Shown: positions 32,910 to 41,940, counted from the stretch's first letter. The stretch: 64,000 nucleotides of DNA from Kitasatospora setae KM-6054 (GCF_000269985.1 NC_016109.1:5084001-5148000); one strand, 5' to 3'. Numbers and translations are program-made. The notes: generated by a model not told the origin, from the sequence alone.

Positions 32910-33794
32910 GTGAGCACCACCGAACCCACCTCCGACGGCCACCTGCTGGGGGCCGCCGACATCCGCGCGCTGGCCGAGGCGTTCGGCGTGAAGCCGACCA
33001 AGCAGCGCGGGCAGAACTTCGTCATCGACGGGAACACCGTGCGGCGGATCGTCCGGGCGGCGGGGGTGACGGACGAGGACGCCGTGGTCGAGGTCGGGCC
33101 GGGGCTCGGGTCGCTGACGCTGGCGCTGCTGGAGGTGGCGCGGCACGTCACGGCGGTGGAGATCGACCCGGTGCTGGCGCGGCACCTGCCGGACACCGTG
33201 CGGGGGCGGATGCCCGCCAAGGCCGACAGCTTCGACCTGGTGCTCAGCGACGCGATGGAGGTCACCGAGCTGCCCGGACCGGCGCCGACCGCGCTGGTCG
33301 CGAACCTGCCGTACAACGTCGCCGTGCCGGTGCTGCTGCACATGCTGGAGCACTTCCCGAGCATCGAGCGCACCCTGGTGATGGTGCAGAGCGAGGTCGC
33401 CGACCGGCTCGCCGCCAAGCCCGGCAACAAGGTGTACGGCGTCCCGTCGGTGAAGGCCAACTGGTACGCGGACGTGAAGCGCGCCGGGGCGATCGGACGG
33501 AACGTGTTCTGGCCCGCGCCGAACGTCGACTCCGGCCTGGTCTCGCTGGTCCGCCGCGACCCGCCGGCCACCACCGCCACCCGGCGCGAGGTGTTCGCCG
33601 TCGTGGACGCCGCCTTCGCCCAGCGCCGCAAGACCCTGCGCGCCGCGCTGGCCGGCTGGGCCGGCTCCCCCGCCGCCGCCGAGGAGGCGCTGCGCGGCGC
33701 CGGGATCGACCACACGCTGCGCGGCGAGATGCTCACCGTCGAGCAGTTCGCCGCGATCGCCGAGCACAAGCCGAAGACCACCGAGGAGCACTGA
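32910..33794 (+). CDS. rsmA: 16S rRNA (adenine1518/1519-N6) dimethyltransferase
   Basis: 294 aa. KTKQRGQNF-type start (KPTKQRGQNFVID), SAM site VVEVGPGLGSLTLALL, acidic VEIDP, catalytic NLPY (ANLPYNVAVP) and the C-terminal domain with QRRKTLRAAL. KsgA/RsmA dimethylates two adenines in helix 45 of 16S rRNA. Followed two bases later by ispE, the conserved actinobacterial order. Confidence 0.96.
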   Translation: MSTTEPTSDGHLLGAADIRALAEAFGVKPTKQRGQNFVIDGNTVRRIVRAAGVTDEDAVVEVGPGLGSLTLALLEVARHVTAVEIDPVLARHLPDTVRGRMPAKADSFDLVLSDAMEVTELPGPAPTALVANLPYNVAVPVLLHMLEHFPSIERTLVMVQSEVADRLAAKPGNKVYGVPSVKANWYADVKRAGAIGRNVFWPAPNVDSGLVSLVRRDPPATTATRREVFAVVDAAFAQRRKTLRAALAGWAGSPAAAEEALRGAGIDHTLRGEMLTVEQFAAIAEHKPKTTEEH

Positions 33795-33796
33795 GC

Positions 33797-34723
33797 ATGG
33801 TCACGGTCCGGGTCCCCGCCAAGGTCAACGTGCAGCTCGGCGTCGGCGGGGTCCGCCCCGACGGCTACCACGACCTGGCGAACGTCTTCTTCGCCGTCGC
33901 CCTCGGCGACCAGGTCACCGCCACCCCCGGCACGGGCGTCACGCTCAGCTGCGACGGCCCCGACGCCGCCGCCGTCCCGCTCGACGACAGCAACCTGGCC
34001 GCCCGCGCCGCCCGGCTGCTCGCCGCCCGCCACGGCCTCGCCGAACCCGGCGTGCACCTGCACATCGACAAGGCCATCCCGGTGGCCGGCGGGATGGCCG
34101 GCGGCAGCGCGGACGGCGCCGCCGCGCTGCTCGCCTGCGACGCGCTGTGGGGCCTGGACACCCCGCTGCCCGTCCTGCTGGAACTGGCCGCCGAACTCGG
34201 CTCCGACGTCCCGTTCGCGCTGCTCGGCGGCGTCGCGCTGGGCCGCGGCCGGGGCGAGCTGCTGGAGCCGCTGCCGGTCGCCGGGACGTTCCACTGGGTG
34301 TTCGCGGTCGCCGACGGCGGCCTCTCCACCCCGGCGGTCTTCCGCGAGTGCGACCGGCTGCGCGAGGAGTCCGGCCTCGGCTCCTCGATCGACCAGGTCC
34401 CCACCCCCGACGCCGACCCGGCGCTGCTCGCCGCCCTCGCCGACGGCGACCCCGTCGCGCTGGCCGCCGCCCTCGCCAACGACCTCCAGGCCGCCGCCGT
34501 CTCGCTGCGCCCCTCCCTCGCCGACACCCTGCACGCCGGCACCGAGGCGGGCGCGCTGGCCGCCCTGGTCTCCGGCTCCGGCCCGACCTGCGCCTTCCTC
34601 GCCAAGGACGCCGACGCCGCCGCCCACATCGCCGCCGCCCTCCGCGCCTCCGGCACCTGCCGCACCGCCCACCCCACCCACGGCCCGGTCCCGGGCGCCC
34701 GGGTGGTCCACACCTCTGCTTGA
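33797..34723 (+). CDS. ispE: 4-diphosphocytidyl-2-C-methyl-D-erythritol kinase
   Basis: 308 aa. GHMP kinase fold: PAKVNVQLGVGG, GYHDLANVF, the ATP loop PVAGGMAGGSADGAAALL and the C-terminal SGSGPTCAF. It phosphorylates CDP-methylerythritol in the MEP pathway, supplying isoprenoids that also feed geosmin. ATG two bases after the rsmA stop, so one operon. Confidence 0.95.
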   Translation: MVTVRVPAKVNVQLGVGGVRPDGYHDLANVFFAVALGDQVTATPGTGVTLSCDGPDAAAVPLDDSNLAARAARLLAARHGLAEPGVHLHIDKAIPVAGGMAGGSADGAAALLACDALWGLDTPLPVLLELAAELGSDVPFALLGGVALGRGRGELLEPLPVAGTFHWVFAVADGGLSTPAVFRECDRLREESGLGSSIDQVPTPDADPALLAALADGDPVALAAALANDLQAAAVSLRPSLADTLHAGTEAGALAALVSGSGPTCAFLAKDADAAAHIAAALRASGTCRTAHPTHGPVPGARVVHTSA

Positions 34724-34729
34724 CCTGGA

Positions 34730-34760
34730 GCGCGCTCCGGGTTCCAGACTCGTCATCGCG
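34730..34760 (+). promoter_or_regulatory. MerR-type promoter/operator of the aldo/keto reductase gene
   Basis: -35 TTGACC (34730-34735) and -10 CAGACT (34755-34760) are 19 bases apart, too long for normal RNA polymerase but typical of MerR-activated promoters. The spacer holds the dyad ACC-T-GGAGCGCGCTCC-G-GGT, with a perfect 12-bp core at 34737-34748. This is the usual MerR geometry. Confidence 0.7.
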
Positions 34761-34800
34761 GCCCGCACCGGGCGGGCCGCGGAGACGAGGGGAATCCCGG

Positions 34801-35787
34801 ATGCGCAAGCGCACCATCGGAACCGATCCGCGCACCCGTCGCGAGGTCAGCGTGCTGAGCCTGGGGGCGATGCTGTTCGGCACGCTCACCGACGAGGCGA
34901 CCTCGTTCGCCGTGCTGGACCGGTACGTGGCGGCGGGCGGCAACTTCATCGACACCTCGAACAACTACGCGTACTGGCAGGACGACAGCCAGGGCGGCGC
35001 CAGCGAGGAGCTGCTCGGGCGGTGGCGGGCCAGCCGCGGGATCACCGACGAGGTGGTGATCGCGACCAAGCTCGGGGCCCGGCCGAAGGCGCCCGGCACC
35101 GGGTTCGTCGAGAACGGCGAGGGCCTGTCGGCGGAGGTGATCCGGGCGTCCTCGGAGGCCAGCCGGAAACGGCTCGGGGTGGAGAAGCTCGACCTGCTGT
35201 ACGCGCACGTCGAGGACCGGACGGTGTCGCCGGCCGAGACGGTCGAGGCGTTCGGCGCGCTGGTGCGGGAGGGGACGGTCGGGCTGCTGGGCGTCTCCAA
35301 CCACTGGTCGTGGCGGGTCGAGCGGGCCCGGAACCTCGCCGCGCGGGCCGGGCTCCCGGGGTACGAGGTGCTCCAGTACGGGCACACCTACCTGCGGCGG
35401 CGCGGCGACCTGCCCGGCCTGACCTGCGCGGACGGCGACCAGGCCGCCGTCCAGGGCGACCTGGTCACCTACCTCAAGGAGAGCCCCGAGCTCACCCTGG
35501 TCGCGTACTCCCCGCTGCTCGGCGGCGGCTACGTCCGGGCCGACAAGCCGCTCGGCCCGTCCTTCGACCACGCGGGCACCCCGGCCCGCCTCGCCGCGCT
35601 CGACACCGTGGCGAAGCAGACCGGTGCCACCCGCAACCAGGTGGTGCTGGCCTGGCTGCTCGGCGGCGAACTGCCGGCGATCCCGCTGGTCGGCGCGTCC
35701 TCGGTGGCGCAGCTGGACGAGAGCCTGGCCGCGCTGGACCTGGAACTGACCGCCGAGCAGCGCGCGCTGCTGGACCAGGCCCGGTAG
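34801..35787 (+). CDS. Aldo/keto reductase
   Basis: 328 aa, (beta/alpha)8 NADPH-dependent reductase. The catalytic tetrad region is visible: Asp in NFIDTSNNYAYW with Tyr, Lys in IATKLGARP and His in YAHVEDR; the NADP-binding end is IPLVGASSVAQLDESL. ATG start, preceded by GAGGGGAATCCC. It sits alone behind a MerR-type promoter, so it is probably induced by a reactive or toxic compound. The substrate is unknown. Confidence 0.88.
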   Translation: MRKRTIGTDPRTRREVSVLSLGAMLFGTLTDEATSFAVLDRYVAAGGNFIDTSNNYAYWQDDSQGGASEELLGRWRASRGITDEVVIATKLGARPKAPGTGFVENGEGLSAEVIRASSEASRKRLGVEKLDLLYAHVEDRTVSPAETVEAFGALVREGTVGLLGVSNHWSWRVERARNLAARAGLPGYEVLQYGHTYLRRRGDLPGLTCADGDQAAVQGDLVTYLKESPELTLVAYSPLLGGGYVRADKPLGPSFDHAGTPARLAALDTVAKQTGATRNQVVLAWLLGGELPAIPLVGASSVAQLDESLAALDLELTAEQRALLDQAR

Positions 35788-35859
35788 CGAGGAGGGGACG
35801 GCCGCGCGCGGCACTAGGCTGGAGGCTCGTTCCAGCCCCTTCCTCAGGAGTGCAGCTTC

Positions 35860-37671
35860 GTGGCCGTCAACCTCGCCACCATCGAGTCCGTCACCAAGGT
35901 GTACGGCACCAGGGCCCTGCTGGACGGGGTCAGCCTCGGCGTCAGCGAGGGCGACCGGATCGGTGTGGTGGGCCGCAACGGTGACGGCAAGACGACGCTG
36001 ATCCGGATGCTCGCCAAGCTGGAGGAGCCGGACAGCGGGCGGATCACCCACTCCGGCGGGCTGCAGCTGGCCGTGCTGACCCAGCACGACTCGCTGGACC
36101 CCGAGGCCACCATCCGGCACGAGGTGATCGCCGGCCGGGCCGACCACGAGTGGCTGGGCGACGCCCGGATCCGCGACATCATCCAGGGCCTGTTCGGCGG
36201 CCTCGACCTGCCCGGGTTCGCCGACGGCCTGGACACCGTGATCGGCCCGCTCTCCGGCGGCGAGCGCCGCCGGATCGCGCTCGCCAAGCTGCTGCTCGGC
36301 GAGCCCGACCTGGTGGTGCTGGACGAGCCCACCAACCACCTCGACGTCGAGGGCATCGCCTGGCTCGCCAAGCACCTGCAGAACCGCCGCTCCGCGCTGG
36401 TCTGCGTCACCCACGACCGCTGGTTCCTGGACCAGGTCTGCACCCGGATGTGGGACGTCCAGCGCGGCGAGGTCCGCGAGTACGAGGGCGGCTACTCGGA
36501 CTACGTGTTCGCCCGCGCCGAGCGCTCCCGGATCGAGGCCACCGAGGAGCAGAAGCGGCAGAACCTGGCCCGCAAGGAGCTGGCCTGGCTGCGCCGCGGC
36601 GCCCCCGCCCGCACCTCCAAGCCGCGCTACCGGATCGAGGCCGCGAACGCGCTGATCGCGGACGTGCCGGAGCCGCGCGACAAGTCCGAGCTGATGAAGT
36701 TCGCCAACGCCCGGCTCGGCCGCACCGTCTTCGACCTGGAGGACGTGACCGTCAAAGCCGGCGACAAGCTGCTGTTGGAGCGCCTCACCTGGCAGCTCGG
36801 CCCCGGCGACCGGATCGGCCTGCTCGGCGTCAACGGCGCCGGCAAGACCTCGCTGCTGCGGGCGATGCAGGCCGCGTACGCCACCGAGGGCGACGTGCAG
36901 CCGGCCGGCGGCGTGATCAAGGTCGGCAAGACCGTCCGGCTGGCGTACCTCTCGCAGGAGGTCGCCGAGCTGGACCCGACCACCCGCGTCCTCCAGGCCG
37001 TCGAGCAGGTCCGCGGCCGGGTCGACCTCGGCAAGGGCCGGGAGATGAGCGCCGGGCAGCTGTGCGAGCAGTTCGGCTTCGGCAAGGACAAGCAGTGGAC
37101 GCCGGTCGGCGACCTCTCCGGCGGCGAGCGCCGCCGGCTCCAGCTGCTGCGGCTGCTGATGGACGAGCCGAACGTGCTGTTCCTCGACGAGCCCACCAAC
37201 GACCTCGACATCGAGACCCTCAACCAGCTGGAGGACCTGCTCGACGGCTGGCCCGGCTCGATGGTCGTGATCAGCCACGACCGGTTCTTCGTCGAGCGCA
37301 CCACCGACACCGCGTACGCGCTGCTCGGCGACCGCCGGATGCGGATGCTCCCGGGCGGCGTCGACGAGTACCTGGAGCGCCGCACCGCGATGGCCGAGGC
37401 CGCCGCCGCGAGCGCCGCCGCCCAGCTGCCGGCCGCGCCGGAGACCTCCGGCCTGTCGGCGGGCGACCTGCGGGCCGCGAAGAAGGAGCTGCAGAAGCTG
37501 GAGCGGCAGATCGCCAAGCTGGACGAGCAGGAGTCCAAGCTGCACGCCCAACTCGCCGAGCACGCCGCCGACTTCTCCAAGGTCGCCGAGCTGGACGCGA
37601 AGCTGCGCAAGGTCCGGGAGGAGAAGGAGGAGCTGGAGCTGTCCTGGCTGGAGCTGGCCGAGCAGGTCTGA
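35860..37671 (+). CDS. ABC-F family ATPase (Uup/EttA-like ribosome-associated factor)
   Basis: 603 aa, two ABC domains without membrane segments. Domain 1: Walker A GRNGDGKTT (Asp where Ala/Ser is usual), LSGGERRR, LDEPTNHLD. Domain 2: GVNGAGKTS, LSGGERRR, LDEPTNDLD. A linker of charged helices lies between, and a C-terminal coiled coil (about 535-600, KKELQKLERQIAKLDEQ) resembles the Uup type. GTG with CAGGAG upstream; -10 TAGGCT at 35815-35820. A translation factor or ribosome-protection role is expected from the family. No antibiotic link is visible. Confidence 0.88.
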   Translation: MAVNLATIESVTKVYGTRALLDGVSLGVSEGDRIGVVGRNGDGKTTLIRMLAKLEEPDSGRITHSGGLQLAVLTQHDSLDPEATIRHEVIAGRADHEWLGDARIRDIIQGLFGGLDLPGFADGLDTVIGPLSGGERRRIALAKLLLGEPDLVVLDEPTNHLDVEGIAWLAKHLQNRRSALVCVTHDRWFLDQVCTRMWDVQRGEVREYEGGYSDYVFARAERSRIEATEEQKRQNLARKELAWLRRGAPARTSKPRYRIEAANALIADVPEPRDKSELMKFANARLGRTVFDLEDVTVKAGDKLLLERLTWQLGPGDRIGLLGVNGAGKTSLLRAMQAAYATEGDVQPAGGVIKVGKTVRLAYLSQEVAELDPTTRVLQAVEQVRGRVDLGKGREMSAGQLCEQFGFGKDKQWTPVGDLSGGERRRLQLLRLLMDEPNVLFLDEPTNDLDIETLNQLEDLLDGWPGSMVVISHDRFFVERTTDTAYALLGDRRMRMLPGGVDEYLERRTAMAEAAAASAAAQLPAAPETSGLSAGDLRAAKKELQKLERQIAKLDEQESKLHAQLAEHAADFSKVAELDAKLRKVREEKEELELSWLELAEQV

Positions 37672-37698
37672 CCGCCGGGCCGCGGCGGGCGGCGCCGC

Positions 37699-39657
37699 TC
37701 AGCCGAGCAGCACGTCCAGCTCGTCGGCGGCCCGGGCCAGCGCGCTGCGCTCCGGGTCGTGCGGGCCGGTCGGCCGGGCGGCGAGGCCGGCCGGCGGGCG
37801 GTGGGCGCGGGCGGCGCCGGTGAGCCGGTCCAGCGAGTCCAGCACCCGTTCGATCACCTCGGGCTCGGGCCGCCGCCCGCCGTAGCGCAGTTGCGCGGCG
37901 TACGCGGCGACCGCCCCGGAGAGCCGCTCCAGCGCGGCGGTGGCGGGCACCCACTGCTCGGCCAGCCGCCCGGCCGGCGGGGGTTCGGCCAGACCCAGGT
38001 TGACCTGCTGCCGGGCGTCGGCCAGCGCCCGGTAGGCGGTGCGGCGCAGCCACACCTCGGCGACCGGCTCGACCCGGGCCACCGCCGCCAGGTAGGCCCG
38101 GACGGCGGCCGCGGCGGTGACGATGCCCGGCTCGATCCGGTGCGAGGGCCGCTCGGGCCACAGCAGGTAGCCGAACAGCAGCACGATGCCGCTGCCCAGC
38201 GCGGTGTCCAGCACCCGCGGCCAGAACTCGGCGGCGCCGCTCTCGCCGCCGAGCTGCACCAGCAGCAGCGCGACCGGCGTCATCACGATGGTGTTCACCC
38301 CGTAGTGCACGGCCGCCGAGTACGGCAGCAGCGCCACGCACAGCGCCACCGCCAGGCTCAGCGCCCAGGAGTCGGTGGTGACCGCGAGCAGCACCGCGGT
38401 CACCGCGATGCCCAGCACCGTCCCGAGCGCCCGGCTGACCGCCCGCTGGAACACCGAGCCGAGGTCCGGCTTGAGGACGAACGCCACCGTCATCGGCACC
38501 CAGTAACTGCGGCTCAGCGTCAGCCCGTTCACCGCCGCCTCGGCGACCGCCACGCACAGCGCCACCCGCAGCCCGTAGCGCACCGAGCCGCGGGACAGCA
38601 GCCGCACCCGCAGCCGCCACGGGTCCGGCGGCGGCGGGACGGCGGTGTCCAGCGGCGCCCAGCGGCCCGCGACGGTGTCGGCGGCGGCCCGCAGCGCGGT
38701 GTCGAACGCCGTCCGGGACGGCGTGTCGGGCCGCCAGTGCGGGTACCCGGGCTCGGGGCCGCCGGTGATCTGCGCGGCCAGCCGGGCCGGCAGCGCGGCC
38801 ACCTCCGGCGGGACCGGCCGCCAGGCCCACAGCAGCCCGGCCGCCGCCTCGGTGGCGCCCAGCGCGGCCTCGTACGAGCGGCGCAGCCAGTGCAGCCGGG
38901 CCGACTCGCGGCGGCCCGGGCGGGGCGGCGGCAGCAGGTCCTGCATCTGGTTGAGCCGGCCGGTGAGCAGTCGGCGGGCGGCCGCGCCGTCCGGGGTGCC
39001 GAGGGCGGTCAGCAGGCCGCCGAGCGCCAGGTAGACCTCGGCCAGCGCCCGGGTCCGCGGGTCCGAGCGGACGTCGGTGCGGTAGCGCACCCCCAGCAGC
39101 AGGACCAGCGCGGCGCCGCACGGCATCATCGCGGGCGCCGCCCACCACGGGTGCGGCAGCGCCATCCCGCCGCCCAGCGAGGCCGAGACCAGCAGCAGCA
39201 TCCCGGCCGCCGAGCCGCGCGGCCCGGTCGCCGACAGCGCCCCGCCGGCGAAGCCCACCGCGGTCAGTGCCAGCCCGGTCTCCAGCCCGCCCGCGCCCCG
39301 GTGCTGGAGCTCCGCGCCGATCAGCATGCCGGTCGCCGAGGCGGCCAGCGCGAGGGCGATCCGGGGCGCCCGCAGCCGCAGCGGCTCCACCCGGTCGTTC
39401 ATCGTCGCGTGCATCGCGCCCAGCGCCGCGAACACCCCCAGCGACAGCCGGTCGAACAGCAGCCCGAGCCCCAGCGGCACCGCCATCCCCAGCGCCGCCC
39501 GCGCCATCAGCGCCCACGGCACGGCCGGCCGGGTCGGCCGCAGGGCCAGCGCCCACCAGGCGGAGGGGTCGCCGGAAGCACGGCTGCGGCCGGGGGCTGG
39601 CACAGGATCACGCGCCTTCGCTGCACGGGAGTTCGCGGCTGCTGGGCGACATTGCAC
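37699..39657 (-). CDS. FUSC-type (aromatic acid exporter) membrane protein
   Basis: About 652 aa if GTG 39657 is used. Two six-helix hydrophobic blocks (for example GLLFDRLSLGVFAALGAMHATMNDR and the matching second half with RSYWVPMTVAFVLKPDLGSVFQRAVSR) are separated and followed by cytoplasmic helical regions. This is the FUSC/YccS-like duplication. The open frame continues across the tRNA-Thr gene, so that extension is spurious. The true start is uncertain, with GTG 39603 and ATG 39717 as alternatives. Convergent with the ABC-F gene 27 bases away. Probable exporter of aromatic or phenolic acids. Confidence 0.8.
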   Translation of the reverse strand: MQCRPAAANSRAAKARDPVPAPGRSRASGDPSAWWALALRPTRPAVPWALMARAALGMAVPLGLGLLFDRLSLGVFAALGAMHATMNDRVEPLRLRAPRIALALAASATGMLIGAELQHRGAGGLETGLALTAVGFAGGALSATGPRGSAAGMLLLVSASLGGGMALPHPWWAAPAMMPCGAALVLLLGVRYRTDVRSDPRTRALAEVYLALGGLLTALGTPDGAAARRLLTGRLNQMQDLLPPPRPGRRESARLHWLRRSYEAALGATEAAAGLLWAWRPVPPEVAALPARLAAQITGGPEPGYPHWRPDTPSRTAFDTALRAAADTVAGRWAPLDTAVPPPPDPWRLRVRLLSRGSVRYGLRVALCVAVAEAAVNGLTLSRSYWVPMTVAFVLKPDLGSVFQRAVSRALGTVLGIAVTAVLLAVTTDSWALSLAVALCVALLPYSAAVHYGVNTIVMTPVALLLVQLGGESGAAEFWPRVLDTALGSGIVLLFGYLLWPERPSHRIEPGIVTAAAAVRAYLAAVARVEPVAEVWLRRTAYRALADARQQVNLGLAEPPPAGRLAEQWVPATAALERLSGAVAAYAAQLRYGGRRPEPEVIERVLDSLDRLTGAARAHRPPAGLAARPTGPHDPERSALARAADELDVLLG

Positions 39658-39783
39658 GGCAGATCGGGTCTTCTCGGGCAGTTTAGCCCTCCGACCAGGC
39701 CGAAGCCGATTTCCCATGAGGTCGGCGGAGCATGTAATGTCTTCCTCGTCGCAAGGGGAACCGCCAGGTGCCCGGAGCAACAA

Positions 39784-39856
39784 GCCCCTATAGCTCAGTC
39801 GGTAGAGCGTCTCCATGGTAAGGAGAAGGTCTGCGGTTCGATTCCGCATGGGGGCT
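39784..39856 (+). tRNA. tRNA-Thr (anticodon GGT)
   Basis: 73 nt. Acceptor GCCCCTA pairs with TGGGGGC (one G-T pair), D stem GCTC/GAGC, anticodon stem TCTCC/GGAGA with loop ATGGTAA (anticodon GGT), variable AGGTC, T arm TGCGG-TTCGATT-CCGCA, discriminator T. CCA is not encoded. A -10-like TAATGT lies at 39735-39740. Confidence 0.95.
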
Positions 39857-39862
39857 CAGACA

Positions 39863-39892
39863 GGAAGGCCCCGCCGCGAGGCGGGGCCTTCC
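39863..39892 (+). terminator. Terminator of tRNA-Thr
   Basis: A perfect 13-bp stem GGAAGGCCCCGCC with its complement around a GCGA tetraloop, followed by GCGTTTT. This is one of the few hairpins in the window with a T-run. Confidence 0.9.
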
Positions 39893-40023
39893 GCGTTTTC
39901 CCCTCCCCGTCCGGGTCCTCCCTGCCCGCGCGTTTCCCCGGGACCGGTTCCGGAGGGCCTCTGGCGGGCCGGGCGATTGTGCGCTCTGATGGTGCGTCTG
40001 TCGAGCCGGGAGGGGAGGGACGG

Positions 40024-40683
40024 ATGAGTGCGCGGCTCGTGGTGGCGGACGACCACCGGTTGATGGCCGAGGCGCTGGGCTCGGCCCTGCAGCAGCGCGG
40101 GCACCGGGTGCTGGGCGTCGGGTCGCCGAGCGCGGCGGTGTCGGAGCTGGTGGCGGGGCGCCGCCCGGAGGTGTGCCTGCTGGGGACGGCGGGCGGGCCG
40201 GAGGATCCGTTCGAGCCGCTGCGCCGGCTGCGGCGGGAGCGGCCGGAGATCGCGGTGGTGGTGCTGGGGCCGCTGGGCGCGCCGGGGCGGGTCGCGGCGG
40301 CGTTCGCCGCGGGGGCGGCCGGCTACGTGCGCAGCGACGAGCGGATCGAGGTGGTGGACCGGGCGATCGCCCGGGTCCGGGCCGGCGAGGTGGCGGTCGC
40401 GGTGGACGTGCTGCGGGCCGCGTTCGAGCACCTGCTGTGGCCGGTGGCGGAGCCGGACGACGAGGCGCTGCGGCTGCTGCGGCTGCTGACCCGGCGGGAG
40501 GTCCAGGTGCTGGCCCGGATCGCGGACGGCGAGGACACCGCGGCGATCGCCGCCGCGATGCGGATCGCGCCGTCGACGGCCCGCACGCACGTCCAGCGGG
40601 TGCTGACCAAGCTGGGCGCGCGCTCCCGGCTGGAGGCCGCCGCGCTGGCGGCCCGGACCGGGCTGCTCGACCAACTGGCCTGA
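40024..40683 (+). CDS. LuxR regulator with degenerate receiver domain
   Basis: 219 aa. The receiver fold starts normally (RLVVADDHRLMAEAL, Asp9/Asp10), but the phospho-acceptor position is Gly54 (VCLLGTAGG) and the conserved Lys is Arg (GYVRSDE). Phosphorylation is therefore unlikely, and this is an atypical, probably constitutive or ligand-sensing regulator. C-terminal LuxR helix-turn-helix is intact (LTRREVQVLARIADGEDTAAIAAAMRIAPSTARTHVQRVLTKL). No kinase is adjacent. It precedes galE, so it may govern cell-surface sugar genes. Confidence 0.85.
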   Translation: MSARLVVADDHRLMAEALGSALQQRGHRVLGVGSPSAAVSELVAGRRPEVCLLGTAGGPEDPFEPLRRLRRERPEIAVVVLGPLGAPGRVAAAFAAGAAGYVRSDERIEVVDRAIARVRAGEVAVAVDVLRAAFEHLLWPVAEPDDEALRLLRLLTRREVQVLARIADGEDTAAIAAAMRIAPSTARTHVQRVLTKLGARSRLEAAALAARTGLLDQLA

Positions 40684-40784
40684 GAGGAAGCGGAGTTCGG
40701 CGCCCACGGGCGGCGGGGGCGGCGGCCGGCGGCCGGGCGCCGGCGGTGCGGGCGGCCCGACGTTCCGGACGGGGGCCCCGGGGC

Positions 40785-40815
40785 GGGTGTTCTATGCTCC
40801 GGACGAGGAACACCC
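40785..40815 (+). promoter_or_regulatory. galE promoter embedded in an inverted repeat
   Basis: GGGTGTTC (40785-40792) and GAACACCC (40808-40815) are exact reverse complements around TATGCT (-10 candidate, 40793-40798). The predicted start site falls inside the dyad, so a bound protein would block transcription of galE. Confidence 0.45.
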
Positions 40816-40841
40816 GAGAGTTGTGCGGAGGTCGAAGAGGC

Positions 40842-41801
40842 ATGGGCAAGTACCTGGTCACGGGCGGAGCCGGCTACGTCGGGAGCGTGGTGGCGGCGCA
40901 CCTGCTGGAGGCGGGGCACTCGGTGACGGTGCTGGACGACCTGTCGACCGGGTTCGCGGCGGGCGTGCCGGACGGCGCCGAGTTCGTCCGCGGCCGGATC
41001 CAGGACGCCGCCGAGGTGCTGGACCCGTCCTTCGACGGCGTGCTGCACTTCGCGGCCTCCTCGCAGGTCGGCGAGTCGGTGGCGGACCCGGAGAAGTACT
41101 GGCGCAACAACGTGGCCGGTTCGCTCGAACTGGTGACGGCGATGCGCAAGGCCGGCGTCGGCACGCTGGTCTTCTCCTCCACCGCCGCGGTCTACGGGGA
41201 GCCGGAGGAGGTCCCGATCAAGGAGACCGCCCGCACCTCGCCGACCAACACCTACGGCGCGACCAAGCTGGCGGTCGACCACCTGATCACCTCGGAGGCG
41301 ACCGCGCACGGCCTGGCCGCCGTCAGCCTGCGCTACTTCAACGTGGCGGGCGCGTACGGGCGGTTCGGCGAGCGGCACGAGCCGGAGTCGCACCTGATCC
41401 CGCTGGTCTTCCAGGCGGCGCTCGGCCAGCGCCCCGACATCGCGGTGTTCGGCGACGACTACCCGACCCCGGACGGCACCTGCGTGCGCGACTACATCCA
41501 CATCGCCGACCTGGCGCGGGCGCACCTGCTGGCGCTGGCCGCGGCCAAGCCGGGCGAGCACCTGATCTGCAACCTGGGCAACGGCACCGGCTTCTCGGTG
41601 CGCGAGGTGATCGAGTCGGTCAAGCGGGTCACCGGCCGCGAGATCCCGGTCCGGACGGCCGGGCGGCGCCCCGGCGACCCGGCCGTGCTGGTCGCCGCCG
41701 CCGACCGCGCCCGGGAGGCCCTCGGCTGGACGCCCGAGCGCCCCGAACTGGACCGGATCGTCGCCGACGCCTGGGAGTTCACCCTCGCCCACCGCGCCTG
41801 A
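40842..41801 (+). CDS. galE: UDP-glucose 4-epimerase
   Basis: 319 aa, extended short-chain dehydrogenase: NAD site VTGGAGYVGSVV, LDDLSTG, catalytic Ser in FSSTAAVYGE and YxxxK in YGATKLAVDH, CVRDYIHIADLARAH and RRPGDPA. Interconverts UDP-glucose and UDP-galactose for polysaccharide synthesis. ATG preceded by GAAGAGG. Shares the neighbourhood with a CapD-like enzyme and two LuxR regulators. Confidence 0.93.
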   Translation: MGKYLVTGGAGYVGSVVAAHLLEAGHSVTVLDDLSTGFAAGVPDGAEFVRGRIQDAAEVLDPSFDGVLHFAASSQVGESVADPEKYWRNNVAGSLELVTAMRKAGVGTLVFSSTAAVYGEPEEVPIKETARTSPTNTYGATKLAVDHLITSEATAHGLAAVSLRYFNVAGAYGRFGERHEPESHLIPLVFQAALGQRPDIAVFGDDYPTPDGTCVRDYIHIADLARAHLLALAAAKPGEHLICNLGNGTGFSVREVIESVKRVTGREIPVRTAGRRPGDPAVLVAAADRAREALGWTPERPELDRIVADAWEFTLAHRA

Positions 41802-41883
41802 ACCCCTCGCCGCCGCGCCTGACCTGGCGGATCCCCGGCCGGTGACCAGGCGGCTCCCCGGCCGGCCCGAAAGCCCCGAAGAC

Positions 41884-41940
41884 CCTGTGTACAGGAACTT
41901 CACCAAACCCCCACGCCGTGGCGGCGCCCGCCCGTAGGCT
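41884..41940 (+). promoter_or_regulatory. Promoter region of the TTA-containing LuxR gene
   Basis: -10 TAGGCT at 41935-41940, 48 bases before the ATG. Upstream at 41884-41895 is the near-palindrome CCTGTGTACAGG. Two tandem copies of a GGCGGNTCCCCGGCCGG-like block precede it (about 41827-41865). Confidence 0.4.

Noticed and set aside
34724..37563. 936-aa minus-strand frame opposite the aldo/keto reductase and ABC-F genes
   Set aside because: Composition is Val/Leu/Arg/Asp shadow of GC-rich coding DNA. Both plus-strand genes have full catalytic motifs.
39658..39849. N-terminal extension of the FUSC protein across tRNA-Thr
   Set aside because: Translating antisense tRNA gives a spurious start (MRNRTADLLL). 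A membrane exporter would not begin inside a tRNA gene.
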